A DNA stretch of 64,000 nucleotides from Carposina sasakii (Eukaryota > Arthropoda > Insecta > Lepidoptera > Carposinidae). Under the pieces are notes generated by a model, which saw only the letters and a list, made by a program, of their open reading frames with translations, did not search any database and was not told the DNA's origin. A program made the position numbers and the translations under genes. Shown one piece after another: positions 44,911 through 57,244 of the stretch (position 1 is the stretch's first letter; each line of letters begins with the position of its first letter). Where the stretch lies: the NCBI GenBank assembly GCA_014607495.2, contig CP053155.1, positions 310,001 to 374,000 of the forward strand. The letters are read 5' to 3'.

Positions 44911-47900
44911 CAGATATTGAGAGGTCTCTCCTAATAAATAACCAATTATCATATTTCTGGCAACAGCAGAATATAGTTTTGTTACGTTACGAGTAGTATA
45001 GAGTGACACAAATCACATGATACCAAACGGTACAAAAACTTCAAATAATATTCGACATCAGCTCTCCATAAATACAAGGTATTTTTTTTTGTTATTTTAT
45101 TTCCTTTTAGATAGTGTAGATGGGTCACAGAGAGTCTCTTATTCGCATAATATTTTGTTCAGATAAGTTTGAAATTAAAATTTAACTTGGGTTCGTATCA
45201 TAATCACTAACTAGCCCCTAATAATCCCCTTTTATTTACATATCGATGCAGCAATTACAATTATACAGACTACGAGTATGAGTATCAAAACGAGTATGTA
45301 CGCTTGGTCTTTTTTATAAAACCTCGCTTGAAATTCCACATCGTCCTATAAGCTGATAAGATACCAAAGGACTTTTTTAATGAAATGGAGGCACTGGCAC
45401 GTGGCCTGATGTGCTAAAATTAAATTTGTCAGAAAAAGGTTCGGTAATTACCGGCGGCTGTAATATCAACATGTCCCCGCGACCGGTCAAGCGTGAACTC
45501 TACTGAGGCCGATGTAATGCAACCCCTCCCTCCGCAACCTCCTCCCTATACGAGTATGTGTGGTGACGAGGAGTTTGCAAGAGCTTTCGATTCGAAACTT
45601 TTCGAAGTCTGCAGTAAAACTGTGAAATATGAGTTTTTAAAAAGGGCCAAATAATTTTTAGACAGCTATTTATGGAAATTACCATGGACTGACGAATTTT
45701 TTTTACAAAGGATATTGTAAAATATTTGATTTATTTGTAGTTGAGCTACTGCTAATATTTTTACTGTCCTGGAGGGCAATTCTTGAAAATTTTTGAGCCG
45801 AAACGCAATTACTAACGAACCGTTAATGAAACGCGGTGCGAAGCAATATATACTTACCGCTTGATTATAAGGTATATTTTAACGCCCATCGGTCGCGAGT
45901 GTGACAGAATAAAAAAAATATCTGTCTCGTGCTGAAATGTATCTAATTACGTCACCATAAAGTAATTATTGCTTTGTTCTGAGCGTCTACAGTGGTTCCG
46001 TTTCGGCTACGTTCCAACTCGACACTTTTCAAGAATTGGGCCCCCTGTGATATTATGGAGACCGCTTAATTCACAAATATCATGCCCAAGCAAATAACCC
46101 AATAAAGTAACGCATTACTAGATTTGCTATAACAATGATAAAAAATCAGGACGTTATAAATATACATAGAATGCCTTGTCGGTTTTTGCCGATATGAAAC
46201 ACAATGGAAAGATTCAACAAAACGGAACGAATAAAAATAAAAGGAATTTTTCAAGTGAACGAACTTGAGGTACAGGGACGATAAAAATAAATAGAAACGA
46301 AGGAGGGAACGAAACCAAAATCAATTAGGAGAGGCTTTACCTTCGTAATCTGCGCTGAAAAGACCTCGTAGCCGGCTACAAAACTCGTAGTCCGTAGCAC
46401 CTCTACGACAAATAAAATGAATTGGGACTCGCTTTGAATCGTATTTTAGGTCATAAAATGTGGTTTTATTTGTTGAATGTATTTTTAAATTAATCAAAAG
46501 GAAACCTGTTATTTATACTTATTTAGGTACTCTAGATAACGGAACATGTGATTCTAAATAATTTTCTATGATCCATAAAAAATATTGTAAGATAATTATT
46601 ATAAAATTAAGCTATAACAGATTGCAGATATATTTTGACAAATGGGTTTCGCACATAGTTTACGGTCGTGAAACATTATATATATGGTGTTCTTTTCTGT
46701 GTAAATATTTTTTGTTCCAGTACATTAATGTAGGTAATAATGAATCATTAGAAGCTCGTTTGTACGTTTTTATATAGATCACGTGAGGGAGGTTTGTAAG
46801 CTCTTATATTATAGACCTATCTAGTGGTTGTATTATATATATATATATACTATTATAATAATTTGTTTAGAAAATATTCGTATTACATATTCCATCTGAC
46901 CTCGCTATACTAACCGTGGCTGCGGGATCTCTGTAATGATCCTGCAGTTCTGGCTACCCCAGTTCAGGAACACGACCGTGTGTATAATATCAATGTACTT
47001 TTTCAGGTGTTATCTGCAGGTGTGAAGTGCAAATTGAAATCAACGTATGTAATATTTATCTTTCAACAGAATCAGCGTACTTTACACCTGTTTAATAATA
47101 TTTAAACAAGCATTTACATAAAATACAAAAATACAAAGGAAAATGCTAACATAAATATGAAAATAAAAGCATTGTAAAGTATTTAAACCGAAATGATGAA
47201 TTACAAAAGAGCCGACTGAACACAATTTAATTTTTTACGATTCTCGCTAAAATTGTCGAAAGTAGAGCAACATAGGAGGTAGAGGGGGGGGGGAGGTGTA
47301 CTCCCTGCGAGTATTAGAAGAGAGAGAAGTAACTGTTTAATACACGGCACAATATTTATTTATTTATATGATAGTACTTCGAGATGAAGCCACGTGGTAT
47401 GAGCCTATATCTTTAAATATAGATAGAATATAACGTAAACACACGCCTGTGTTGCCGTGGGAATCCAGAAGTGCAGATTTACTCAAGAGACACAGTCATA
47501 TTTAGGTAGTATATATTTTAGTCAGATAGTATAAATTCAGCAAAATATAATAAATTGGATATTACATGAAAAGGTGTTACAGCTACGTTTAGTAATGCGG
47601 ATAGCGAGCGACCAGTGACAAGATACTAGCTCATCGCTTAAGAGAACGTCCCTGATAAGTCGACTCTTTCACGTCAAAATGGCTGGAGTGATTTTAATCA
47701 AATTTGGTATGGAGATAGATGACACCCTGGATTAACGAATAGGCTGCGAAGAGGCTCGTACTTTTTATCCCGGATAATTTCGACATTTTGTTTTTTCTGC
47801 AGTCGTGTATAATAGTATATTTCATTAATTTAGTCACTTTGATAACCGATTATTTATTTCTTTCAAATAAAGAAAGAAAGAAATTATTTATTCAGCATTC

Positions 47901-48044
47901 AATGATTGATGTTGATAGGTACTGGGTCTTGTGTCATGGATACGAAGCATCGGCATATAAATAACTATAGAAACATCAATGACTCGGAAAAAATCCGTGA
48001 TCAAAGTTTATATAATCACGTGTTATAATATACCACAGATTACA
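44911..48044. other. AT-rich intergenic DNA
   Basis: No supported gene is seen. There are an AT dinucleotide run near 46840, a G-run near 47285 and a short Helitron-like scrap (CGACATTTTGTTTTTTCTGC) near 47785. Confidence 0.4.
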
Positions 48045-48440
48045 CAGGATGTTTTTTGGTCGTCAACGTTCCCCAAAACTACGGAATCTCCTCATCATCA
48101 CGATCATTTTTCTCCATGGAAGCATACCTGGGAAGTGTCTGGTTCCCAAGATATTAGGGTCCAAATTTGAGTAAATAGACTGCGTTTTTCTGCATAAATG
48201 CACATAGACGCGCGAAGCAAAATAAAATTTGTCACGAGAAAGAATTGAAAAAAACTAGCATTAGCACTAGAAAAAATCTAGCTAACACTGGACACTAAAT
48301 TTCACCCGATCGAAAATTATTACTTATATTTTTTCAACATAATTTACATCGTTTTTCAGCATTTTTTTTGCATAAACTTAGTTTATTTGATGTCCGAGTA
48401 TAGAGTACGTACCTACCCTTCGTTAAGGGTGACCACGAAA
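48045..48440. mobile_element. TIR element, relative of 21010-21400
   Basis: It shares GGTCGTCAACGTTCC and GGAAGCATACCTGGGAAGTG with the first copy. The right end is worn. Confidence 0.65.
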
Positions 48441-50205
48441 AAACACATAATAAATAAGGTAAGACCATGATTAATAATCTTTAATGCGAAATAAATAAAC
48501 GTTTATTTATTTAATTTACTAATAATATCAAACGGCCATACATAATAGGGTGGACATTAAACATTTATTTATAGTTTGACTGCGACGACATCGTAGTTAC
48601 TAATAAGTAACAAGTTTACAAACAGTTGATCAGCGACGCGATCTGTACCCCCCCCCCCCCCGGCATCCCCACACCCCCTCTACAACCCTTGCTGCGGTCT
48701 CACTACGATTGTCTCAACCCCGACACTTTAGCTAACAGGTTTGTTATTGACCCATAGGTTTTGGGAAATTGGAAGGAAATATTTTAATAATATGGCGTGG
48801 TAAAGCTATTATTGCATTCCAAGGTTTATAAGGGAAAAGTAATATAGGAAAGATGGAATTATCTATATCACACATTAAACTATGGAGATGTTTTCCTAAA
48901 TATTATATTTACTAATATCATATTTAGAATAAACAAATTCAGTTCTATTAGGTGTACATGCACTTCAGAGATTATATTTTGTCTGCAAAATTATAATGTG
49001 AACAAGCATAAGTACCACCTTATCTATCAAATTAAGTGTATTTGCATTTCATCATAAAAATCACAAGAATAGTTTGTAGTAGCCGACTACGAACCCCGTA
49101 GCAAAACCGTAGTCGACTACGAAATTAAAGTTCAAATTTCATCCGATATCTTTGAATATTTTGGAACAAACTTCACTGAAACAATAAAATTATATATAAC
49201 ATCTCATACAAAATCTCAATACCGAGATAATACGCTGAATAATTACATAACAATCGCAATTTGTAGTTGTCAAAAGTTGCTTACCGAGGAGCGTTATCTA
49301 ACCATACCATCTGACAGCGGCACGGCGACGAACTACATCTCACTCGATGTATTCTCCCGCTATTTATATAGACACTAGCGCCACACAGAGCGGTATTACG
49401 GTGTGTGTAAGTGAACACTGCATGGGCCATCCATCCTGTGAGATGACAGCTGTAACGTTATGTATACGAACACAAAACGTGTGTATTATATTACCTATAT
49501 ATGTATATGAGGATATCTTACAATAACGTGGAACCTTTTAGGCTGTATTTGAGCATAATATAGAGTATAGATAAGAGAGTATATACAGTAGGTATACAAT
49601 CCGTTACATTTTATACATAGAATGTATATACGAAGTCATCTTAACCTCCTAAGGCTATGTTATTATATAGGTATAATGGCAACAAACATTTTCCATAAAT
49701 TTTAGTTGTAGTAAAGTAAATCTAAATTTGATTTTACGTAAATCCGTCCTCGCTATGCTGAACACGGCTGTGGGATCTCCCTTATGATCCTGCAGTTATA
49801 TCTATCCACCCCATTTCAAGAACACAGTCATATCTATATGTAAAGTAATAAAACAACAAACACACATACCTATACATTCCATTCCCTCGTTTAATTCAAA
49901 AATTAATACGTAACTAGCTCGCACTCCCAACTTTATTTGCTTACCCCCCACCCCCTCCCTTGAACCCGTGGTCACAGAGGGGGGATGAAGTGTGAGGGGG
50001 GGGGCACGACTTTATTGCGGATGAAGTCATAACAGTTAGCGCGGACTACATTAGCAGTCGGTGTCACATTGTAGCCGAGTGACTGACATGAGTGGGACGA
50101 TGTATTACTCTTTATTTACATTCTACAAACTATGTAACCTTATCTAACTAATAATTTACAATATTGCGTTTCGGAAAAACAGCCATTATGAGCATGAGAA
50201 TATGT
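48441..50205. other. AT-rich intergenic DNA with homopolymer tracts
   Basis: C-runs occur at 48648-48661 and G-runs near 50000. No gene is supported. Confidence 0.4.
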
Positions 50206-50425
50206 ATGCAAATTATGAGCAAGCTTTGGGTGGACTGTGGGGGGTAAGCGGGTTCTCGAATGGAGACCGCGCCTCGGCAAGCGTAGCGTTGGGCGCCCTC
50301 CGGACAGATAGACCGATGACTTAAGGAGGACGGCTGGTAGTGACTGGATGGCAAAAACGGGAGATCGAACCATGTGGCGTACAATGGGGGAGGCCTACGT
50401 CCAGCAGTGAACTGCAATAGGCTGA
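50206..50425 (+). mobile_element. RTE-type LINE fragment
   Basis: The plus strand encodes VLEWRPRLGKRSVGR and, further on, GEAYVQQ with stops between. It is homologous to 44377-44640. Confidence 0.7.
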
Positions 50426-50754
50426 TTTGTGTTTGTGATGCAAACTTAAGAAGAATGATTATTGGGTTCAATCATTATCACCACTTAATTGTAAAAATCA
50501 CCAAGCAACAGAAATTCTATCCCAAACATTGCGATATCATGATTATTCCCGATGTCGGGACAATACGCTATCTCCCGTATGATCATAATTAACAACAACT
50601 TGTCACCGATTAGCATATCTATTATTGTCTTATGTCATCAGTATACAAATTAATTACCAACATATCTTATTATATCCTCTCCTACATACATATATATTCC
50701 TTGTAGGTATATCAGAGAGTACATAAGTATACTCTTTGTACTATATTGATAAAT

Positions 50755-51003
50755 TAATAAAATAAATTAATTAATAAATATTTACACACTACACAACACA
50801 TTAACCCAGTCCCACATTAAGATCCCTAACTAAGGTCTTGTGTCGTGGGTACTAAGCTATGTATACACATACCGTTGTATATGTATACATAACTCAGAAT
50901 CAAATATCGATATTCATCATATCAATATTTGCACCTACCGGGATTCGAACCCGGGACCTATGACGTCGCAGGCAGGGCCACTACCAACACCAATCGGCCG
51001 TCG
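50755..51003 (-). mobile_element. tRNA-derived SINE, continuous copy
   Basis: The reverse B box (GGGATTCGAACCCGGGACC) lies near 50939-50957, with an A/T-rich tail at its left end. It is the reference for the split copy at 27893-28935. Confidence 0.65.
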
Positions 51004-51456
51004 TGACTAAATTAACTTCAAAATGAATGTGTGCGTAATAAATTTTTGTTTAAACTTTATAGAACTTATAAATAAATGTAGTTCGTGGGTAAAAACCTTG
51101 CTACGGGTAGAGGGCGTGTTGCAGTGTCCCTGTACGGAGTGCTCCCGTGAGGAACAATTATTGAGGGCATTGAGGCAACTTAGAGAAGCAGAAGGGTTGC
51201 ATATTGTTTTTTTTTTTAATATATTATAAAGGAATAGAATAAAGGAAATTCTCATTCTCATTCGACGAAAGAGGTTCCATACGCGAAGGAATATAATTTT
51301 AGATTTGTCGCTAACTTGTCGTTTGAAATTCGCCCGAGTTCCTCAACTTCTGCGATATACACGAAAGATGCAGCTGATGTATGCTAGTGAATCCCACAGG
51401 GAATATCCTAATAAAGAAAATACAAACATCGCACTGGTTCTATTGTATGTACATAC

Positions 51457-51528
51457 CATTAAAAGCCACAGCGTTGCACCGTAGAGGAACAAAAGCCACC
51501 ACAGCGTGCGGTCTGCATCGCTATACAT
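51457..51528 (-). CDS. Possible signal-peptide exon, 24 codons
   Basis: From an ATG at 51528 (minus strand) the 24 codons end at a GTATGT donor. The residues are hydrophobic after a short polar start (WWLLFLYGATLWLLM), like a signal peptide. No following exon is found in the window, so this may be chance. Confidence 0.2.
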
Positions 51529-51945
51529 CGCTGCTTCACCACCTCGAACACATCGAGTACATCGAACTCGGAGCACAATGGACAGCGCCCGCTAATACTG
51601 CAATTACAGGCGTCGCCGCACACCACACTAATTGTAGCGTACACTGATCAAATTCTGAGATATACCTATGAAGCTTAACGTGTATGGAGTTTTGCTAGGT
51701 ACACCCGGTAGAGCTATACTCCAGAATCACTTTAGCCGGTGTATTTACTGAGCGCACCTTATTGCGAATGTGAACCAATAACACGCAATGTACAGCGCAG
51801 GTGCTAGGTTATTGGGTATGAAAGGATTTTTGTCATTACTTGAGGTTGGTAATGAGAGTACGTGTTGTTGACGGGAATGTGTTCGGAAGGAAATGAAAAC
51901 GAAATACATTGAACCACTGGTTCGATTCAACACTACTGCTGGGAT

Positions 51946-52312
51946 TATACAGGTTGTTTGTGACAGCCAGGAAAATATTGATATGGTGACTTCAGACCAT
52001 GATTCTGAGATAAAAACCAGTGAAAATTTTCGCAGGAATATTTTAAAATTTTCCGATATTTTTCTCATTTTTTCAGGAGAAAAATAGTATGGATCGTTTA
52101 AGTAGGTCTTAATAAATAACTTTAAAATAAAATTTTAACATTTGGATGAATTAAAAAAAAAATTGCTTTCAAAAAAGTTTAATTAACTGATCAACCCCAA
52201 AGGAGAGTCACAAGTGATCCAAAAAACAGCAATGTATCACAAAATAAACAATAAGCCCATTTAACTAGTTACAGGATCGCTCGATGCAATTAGCGCGGAA
52301 AGCAAACATTGC
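51946..52312. mobile_element. TIR element, left part, interrupted by the gypsy
   Basis: It starts TATACAGGTTGTTTGTGACA. It is homologous to 43254-43726 (reverse) up to the insertion point, where the last five bases ATTGC are the target-site duplication. Confidence 0.8.
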
Positions 52313-52454
52313 TGTGATGTTCGTAGAATGTCGGTACTTCGATATTAATATTTTTGTATTGGTTAGGTAGGTAGGTACAGATCTCAGTCTCCGAATATAC
52401 GTGATATAGACTAGATGGTGTTTTATTGTAGTCCTGCAAGATCTAGATTTTTCA
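52313..52454 (+). mobile_element. 5' LTR of the intact Ty3/gypsy element
   Basis: The 142 bp begin TGTGATGTTCG and end TTTTTCA, identical by eye to 56982-57123. A TGGCGACGAG primer-binding-like site starts one base after it. Confidence 0.92.
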
Positions 52455-52527
52455 GTGGCGACGAGTATTTGAACCTACGGGATAAAATTGTTATTTCACT
52501 GAGTGTTAATGTGACAGTGCGTAAATA

Positions 52528-55500
52528 ATGTCGGTCGGAAAAATATCGGAATTCAATGTTCGATCGGACAATTGGCAGTTGTACGTAGAACGTCTCGAAC
52601 AATATTTTATCATAAATAAGATTACAAATGAGCTCAAAGTGCCTACATTAATAACAGTAATTGGAGCAGAATGTTACGAACTTTTGGTGGATTTATGTAC
52701 ACCCACTAAACCGTCCGAAAAGACATTTAACGAATTATCGAAAATTCTAGAAGCTCACTTACAACCTAAACCTAGTGTACTCGCGGAACGTTATAAGTTT
52801 AGGCATAGGGCACAGCTTACAGGAGAATCAATATCGGACTACGTGGCAGTGTTAAAAAAGTTATCTAAAACTTGTGAGTTCGGATCTTGGTTAGAAGAAA
52901 GTTTGAGAGACCAAATGGTGTGTGGTATTCAGTGTAAAACGATTCGTCAACGACTTTTCACGGAGGAAAAGTTAGATTTCTCTCAGGCATATCGTCTAGC
53001 TATAAGCATGGAGGCGGCAGAGAAAAATGCGGCGGTAGTTGAAGGCCGTGTGGAGGTGCCATCGAGCGGGCCTAGTGTCGTGGCATGCCAGGCAGTAGTG
53101 GGCATGCGGACAATGGACAGCGGCGGCGGGGGCGGTGGCAGGAGCCGCGCGCGCGCCGGGCATAGCGCCAGGGCGGCGGCCGCGCCAACGTGGCAGGCAG
53201 GGCCGCGCGGGTTCGCACAGCGCGGGTCCGCGCAGGGCGCGGGGCGAGGCCGGCGCGAGGCGGGACAGCGTTGTCGGGCATGTGGTGGACCTCATGAGGA
53301 AGCGGGTTGCAGATTCACACGCTATGTATGCAGAGTGTGTAATCGCCAGGGTCACCTGCGTCGCGTTTGCCCTGAGGTGACGGGGCATCATAATGTGGAA
53401 GTAACTACACCAATGGATGAAGATAATGTGCTGGATAGTGAGGGCAGTGACGAGGTACTTACCGTTCATATAAATCAGTTATCCCTCGATTTGTGTAAAC
53501 CGTTTATAGTAACATTAAATTTAAATGGCATAAATGTCGGCATGGAATGTGACACGGGTAGTGCGGTGTCCTGTATAAGCTACGATTTATACAAGAAACA
53601 TTTTACAGACTTGCCATTAAAAACATGTAAATTAATACTCAAATATTACACAGGCGAACTAGTTCGTCCGGTTGGATTAGTAAAACCTCTTGTTAAGTAT
53701 AATGGCGTAGAGAAATATTTAGATTTGTATGTTGTTTATGACGCTAAAACGTCACTATTAGGAAGACAATGGTTAATAGAATTAAAACTACAGTTACCTA
53801 GTTTCGAGCAGAGTAGTAAAGTTTACAATTTGTCAAATAATTGTTTTAATTTTAACGATTTCAGTTCCAAATATTGTGAAGTGTTCGCTGAAGGCTTGGG
53901 ACGGTTTACCGGCGGCAGGGTGAGTATTCACTTGCGCCCAGGAGTGCGACCCGTGTACATGCGCGCCCGCCCGCTGGCGTACGCGCTGCGCGAGCCTGTG
54001 GAGCACGCCCTGCAGCAGCTGACGCGCGACGGCGTCCTCACCCCCGTGGACCGCTCGGACTGGGCCACTCCGATAGTGCCGGTGGTAAAAAAAGATGGGA
54101 CTATTCGTATTTGTGCTGATTACAAATTGACTTTAAACAAAGTAATCGAGATTGACCGTTACCCGTTACCAAAAGTAGAGGATTTACTAGCGCGATTGCA
54201 CGGCGGTGAGAGATTTAGTAAGATCGATCTCTCTCAAGCTTATTCACAATTTGAACTTGATGAAACAAAGGCGTGTACTGTAATAAATACACATAAGGGC
54301 CTTTTTATGTATAACCGATTAGTTTTTGGCCTTTCGTCCAGTCCAGGTATATTTCAAAAACATTTAGAACAATTGTTCGCAGATTTATCGTATGTAGGTG
54401 TATTTCTAGATGACATCATTATAACTGGTAGGAACACGGAGGAACATATCGGTAACCTACATAAAGTTTTTGATCGCCTTAAGGCTAGTGGTCTGAGGGT
54501 AAAAAAAGACAAATGTAATTTTTTTCAGGAGTCAGTAAGTTATTTGGGACATGTCATTAACAAAAAAGGTGTGCATACGTGTCCGGCAAAGGTTGAGGCT
54601 ATTGTTAAAACTCCAGCGCCTGCAAACGTGTCGGAACTTAGGTCTTTTATAGGTATGGTGATGTATTATGCTAAGTTCATTAATAACGTTAGTACGACCT
54701 TAGCGCCATTGTATAATTTATTAAGGAACAACGTGAAATTCGTGTGGAGTAAGGACTGCGAGGCGTCATTTTCTCTCATTAAGCAACAACTGACCTCGAG
54801 CGAAGTGTTAGTACACTATTCCCCTGAGCAGCCGCTGGTGCTGACGGCGGACGCGAGCGGCGTGGGCGTGGGCGCCGTCATCTCGCACGTCACGGCGGAC
54901 GGCGAGCGGCCGATAGCATTTGCGTCGCGGTCACTTAGTGCCACCGAGCGGGCGTATGCTCAAATAGACAGGGAAGCCTTGGCTATTGTTTATGGAATCA
55001 GAAAATTCCATCAATACCTGTACGGTAGGCATTTTATGTTAAAAACCGATCATAAACCGCTTACATATATATTTGGCGATAAAACGGGAATTCCGGTTAT
55101 GGCGGCATCACGCCTACAACGATGGGCAGTGTTATTATCGGGTTATAATTACATTATTCAGTATATTTCGACGCATAAAAACTGTGCGGACGCCTTATCT
55201 CGTCTTCCGCAGACAGGTTCAAGGAACTGTATAGATAAGGAAGTTACCTATATACATTTTGTTGAGAAGTTTCTTCCCGTAACTAACAACGATGTACAAG
55301 TAGCAACTAGAAATGATACACTTTTAAGTAAGATAGTGCTTTATATTCAATCTGGTTGGCCGTTAACTTGTATGGAAGATGAATGTAAACCATATTTCAA
55401 TAAGCGTAATGAACTATACCTAGATCGAGGTTGCATAATGTGGGGATATAGGATAGTTGTTCCACGGGTATTACAAGGAGTGGTCCTTAAGCAACTCCAT

Positions 55501-56631
55501 GCTAGTCATATGGGCATAGTAAAGACGAAGTCACTAGCTAGGAGCTATGTGTGGTGGCCGAGCGTGGACAGCGACGTCGAGGCGGTGTGTCGGCAGTGCG
55601 AGACCTGCGCGGCAGAAGCACAGTCCCCACCACGTGCACCTGTAAGCCCTTGGCCGTACGATTTCCGCCCGTGGAGTAGGATTCATATTGATTTTCTAGG
55701 TCCTCTTAACGGTAAAACATTTTTAATACTTATCGACTCGAGTACGAAATGGCTAGAAGTTTTCGAGATGCCAAGAACTAATGCAACTAACGTCATTAAA
55801 GTGTTAAGAACTACTTTCGCGCGTTTTGGTTTGCCCACGGAGTTGATATCGGATCAGGGTCCACCGTTTACTAGTTTCGAGTTTAAGGATTTTTTAATTA
55901 AGAATGGCATTCGTCAGTCTTTTTCACCTGTTTATCACTCGTCGTCAAACGGAGCAGCAGAGAACGCAGTAAAATTATGTAAGAGAGTAATAAAAAAAGC
56001 GAACAGAGAATCGGTAGATGTAGACGTCGCACTACAAACATTTTTATTATCATATAGAAATAGCATCCATAGTAGCACCGGTGAAAGCCCAGCTATGCTG
56101 TTGCAACGACGCGGCTTGCGCTCGCGGCTGGACTTGTTGCGGGGCGAGCGGGCCCGCGAGGAGTGCGTGCGCGACGCGCAGGCGCGGCAAGTGCAGCACG
56201 CGGGCGGCGCGCCGCGCCAGCTGCACGCGGGCGAGCCGGTGGCGACGCGGGCCTATAGCGGCGGAGACAAGTGGCGGAACGGTACCGTAGTCCGCGGTGA
56301 AGGTTCTAATAGGTACTTGGTGGATAACGGTAACGGTCAATTAATACACAGGCATATAGACCAAATTAGGCGTAAATCGCGGCTATCTATGGCACCAGTT
56401 CAGAACGAGGGTGGGGAGGACGTCGCGCGGCCGGTTGTTGGAGTCAGTTCCCCGCTTGTTCACGCGGAAGAAAGGGTTCTAGAGGAAGCCAGTGATGCAG
56501 TCGCGATTGAACCTACACGTACATTAAGAACCGATGTACCCGAGTCGGAACAGACAGATATACCAGAGTCTCCGATAAGCCGTCCCAAACGATTACGTAA
56601 GGCCGTTGCAAGATACGGTATAGATTATTAG
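52528..56631 (+). CDS. Gag-Pol polyprotein of Ty3/gypsy, 1,367 aa
   Basis: One ORF without frameshift encodes gag (about 1-300) and pol. Two zinc knuckles (CRACGGPHEEAGC and CRVCNRQGHLRRVC) lie at about 248-285. The protease has CDTGSAV at about 340. Reverse transcriptase spans about 490-680, with ADYKLTLN and FLDD as catalytic motif. RNase H follows at about 770-870 (TADASGVGVGAV). Integrase covers about 990-1220: HH-CC finger, then catalytic D in HIDFLGPL, D in SDQGPPF and E in NGAAENAVK. The C-terminal tail is basic (RPKRLRK). It resembles the K02A2.6-like group often annotated in animals. Fused gag-pol in one frame is known in some Ty3/gypsy lineages. All key residues are present, so activity is possible. 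Confidence 0.93.
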   Translation: MSVGKISEFNVRSDNWQLYVERLEQYFIINKITNELKVPTLITVIGAECYELLVDLCTPTKPSEKTFNELSKILEAHLQPKPSVLAERYKFRHRAQLTGESISDYVAVLKKLSKTCEFGSWLEESLRDQMVCGIQCKTIRQRLFTEEKLDFSQAYRLAISMEAAEKNAAVVEGRVEVPSSGPSVVACQAVVGMRTMDSGGGGGGRSRARAGHSARAAAAPTWQAGPRGFAQRGSAQGAGRGRREAGQRCRACGGPHEEAGCRFTRYVCRVCNRQGHLRRVCPEVTGHHNVEVTTPMDEDNVLDSEGSDEVLTVHINQLSLDLCKPFIVTLNLNGINVGMECDTGSAVSCISYDLYKKHFTDLPLKTCKLILKYYTGELVRPVGLVKPLVKYNGVEKYLDLYVVYDAKTSLLGRQWLIELKLQLPSFEQSSKVYNLSNNCFNFNDFSSKYCEVFAEGLGRFTGGRVSIHLRPGVRPVYMRARPLAYALREPVEHALQQLTRDGVLTPVDRSDWATPIVPVVKKDGTIRICADYKLTLNKVIEIDRYPLPKVEDLLARLHGGERFSKIDLSQAYSQFELDETKACTVINTHKGLFMYNRLVFGLSSSPGIFQKHLEQLFADLSYVGVFLDDIIITGRNTEEHIGNLHKVFDRLKASGLRVKKDKCNFFQESVSYLGHVINKKGVHTCPAKVEAIVKTPAPANVSELRSFIGMVMYYAKFINNVSTTLAPLYNLLRNNVKFVWSKDCEASFSLIKQQLTSSEVLVHYSPEQPLVLTADASGVGVGAVISHVTADGERPIAFASRSLSATERAYAQIDREALAIVYGIRKFHQYLYGRHFMLKTDHKPLTYIFGDKTGIPVMAASRLQRWAVLLSGYNYIIQYISTHKNCADALSRLPQTGSRNCIDKEVTYIHFVEKFLPVTNNDVQVATRNDTLLSKIVLYIQSGWPLTCMEDECKPYFNKRNELYLDRGCIMWGYRIVVPRVLQGVVLKQLHASHMGIVKTKSLARSYVWWPSVDSDVEAVCRQCETCAAEAQSPPRAPVSPWPYDFRPWSRIHIDFLGPLNGKTFLILIDSSTKWLEVFEMPRTNATNVIKVLRTTFARFGLPTELISDQGPPFTSFEFKDFLIKNGIRQSFSPVYHSSSNGAAENAVKLCKRVIKKANRESVDVDVALQTFLLSYRNSIHSSTGESPAMLLQRRGLRSRLDLLRGERAREECVRDAQARQVQHAGGAPRQLHAGEPVATRAYSGGDKWRNGTVVRGEGSNRYLVDNGNGQLIHRHIDQIRRKSRLSMAPVQNEGGEDVARPVVGVSSPLVHAEERVLEEASDAVAIEPTRTLRTDVPESEQTDIPESPISRPKRLRKAVARYGIDY

Positions 56632-56981
56632 TTTACCTACTGATAAGTTAGCTATTCAATTATTCTTAGGTATTTTTATTTGTATACAAGCATTTGTTGC
56701 ACAGACAAGTCGTTTACATTGATAATGTAGTCATCTGTTCCCCTTGTTATTATAAGTATACGTAGTTATTAAGTAATAGTTATATTTTATATTGTATAAT
56801 CAAATTAATTAATTTAGGCTCTTGTCCCTTACTGACTGACTGATTTGACAAACAACACATGGCCTCTGGTTAGATTGAAGATACTTGTAATTATGTAAAC
56901 CAGCTAGATCATTATTGTATTGAACTGTATGCTACTAATAAATGTGTCTATGTATACATATTTAGAAAATAGGTCGGGAGG

Positions 56982-57123
56982 TGTGATGTTCGTAGAATGT
57001 CGGTACTTCGATATTAATATTTTTGTATTGGTTAGGTAGGTAGGTACAGATCTCAGTCTCCGAATATACGTGATATAGACTAGATGGTGTTTTATTGTAG
57101 TCCTGCAAGATCTAGATTTTTCA
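56982..57123 (+). mobile_element. 3' LTR of the intact Ty3/gypsy element
   Basis: It is identical to the 5' LTR and preceded by an imperfect purine tract (AAAATAGGTCGGGAGG). Confidence 0.92.
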
Positions 57124-57128
57124 ATTGC

Positions 57129-57244
57129 GTATACTAAAATCAAAAATTAATTTCCTGCGAGTAATAATACTGTCGTATAACTCAAAACAATGGTACTTGT
57201 TCAGTATCTCAGTATTTACCTGGCTGTCACAAGCACCATGTATA
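57129..57244. mobile_element. TIR element, right part, after the gypsy
   Basis: It continues the element begun at 51946 and ends with the inverted terminal repeat CTGGCTGTCACAAGCACCAT then GTATA. Together the parts make about 483 bp. Confidence 0.8.

Larger units (their letters stand above)
52313..57123 (+). mobile_element. Full-length Ty3/gypsy retrotransposon
   Basis: Identical 142-bp LTRs, a TGG-type primer site, one uninterrupted gag-pol and a 5-bp target duplication (ATTGC at 52308-52312 and 57124-57128) show a complete and recent insertion. It sits inside an older TIR element. No env-like ORF follows pol. Confidence 0.95.
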
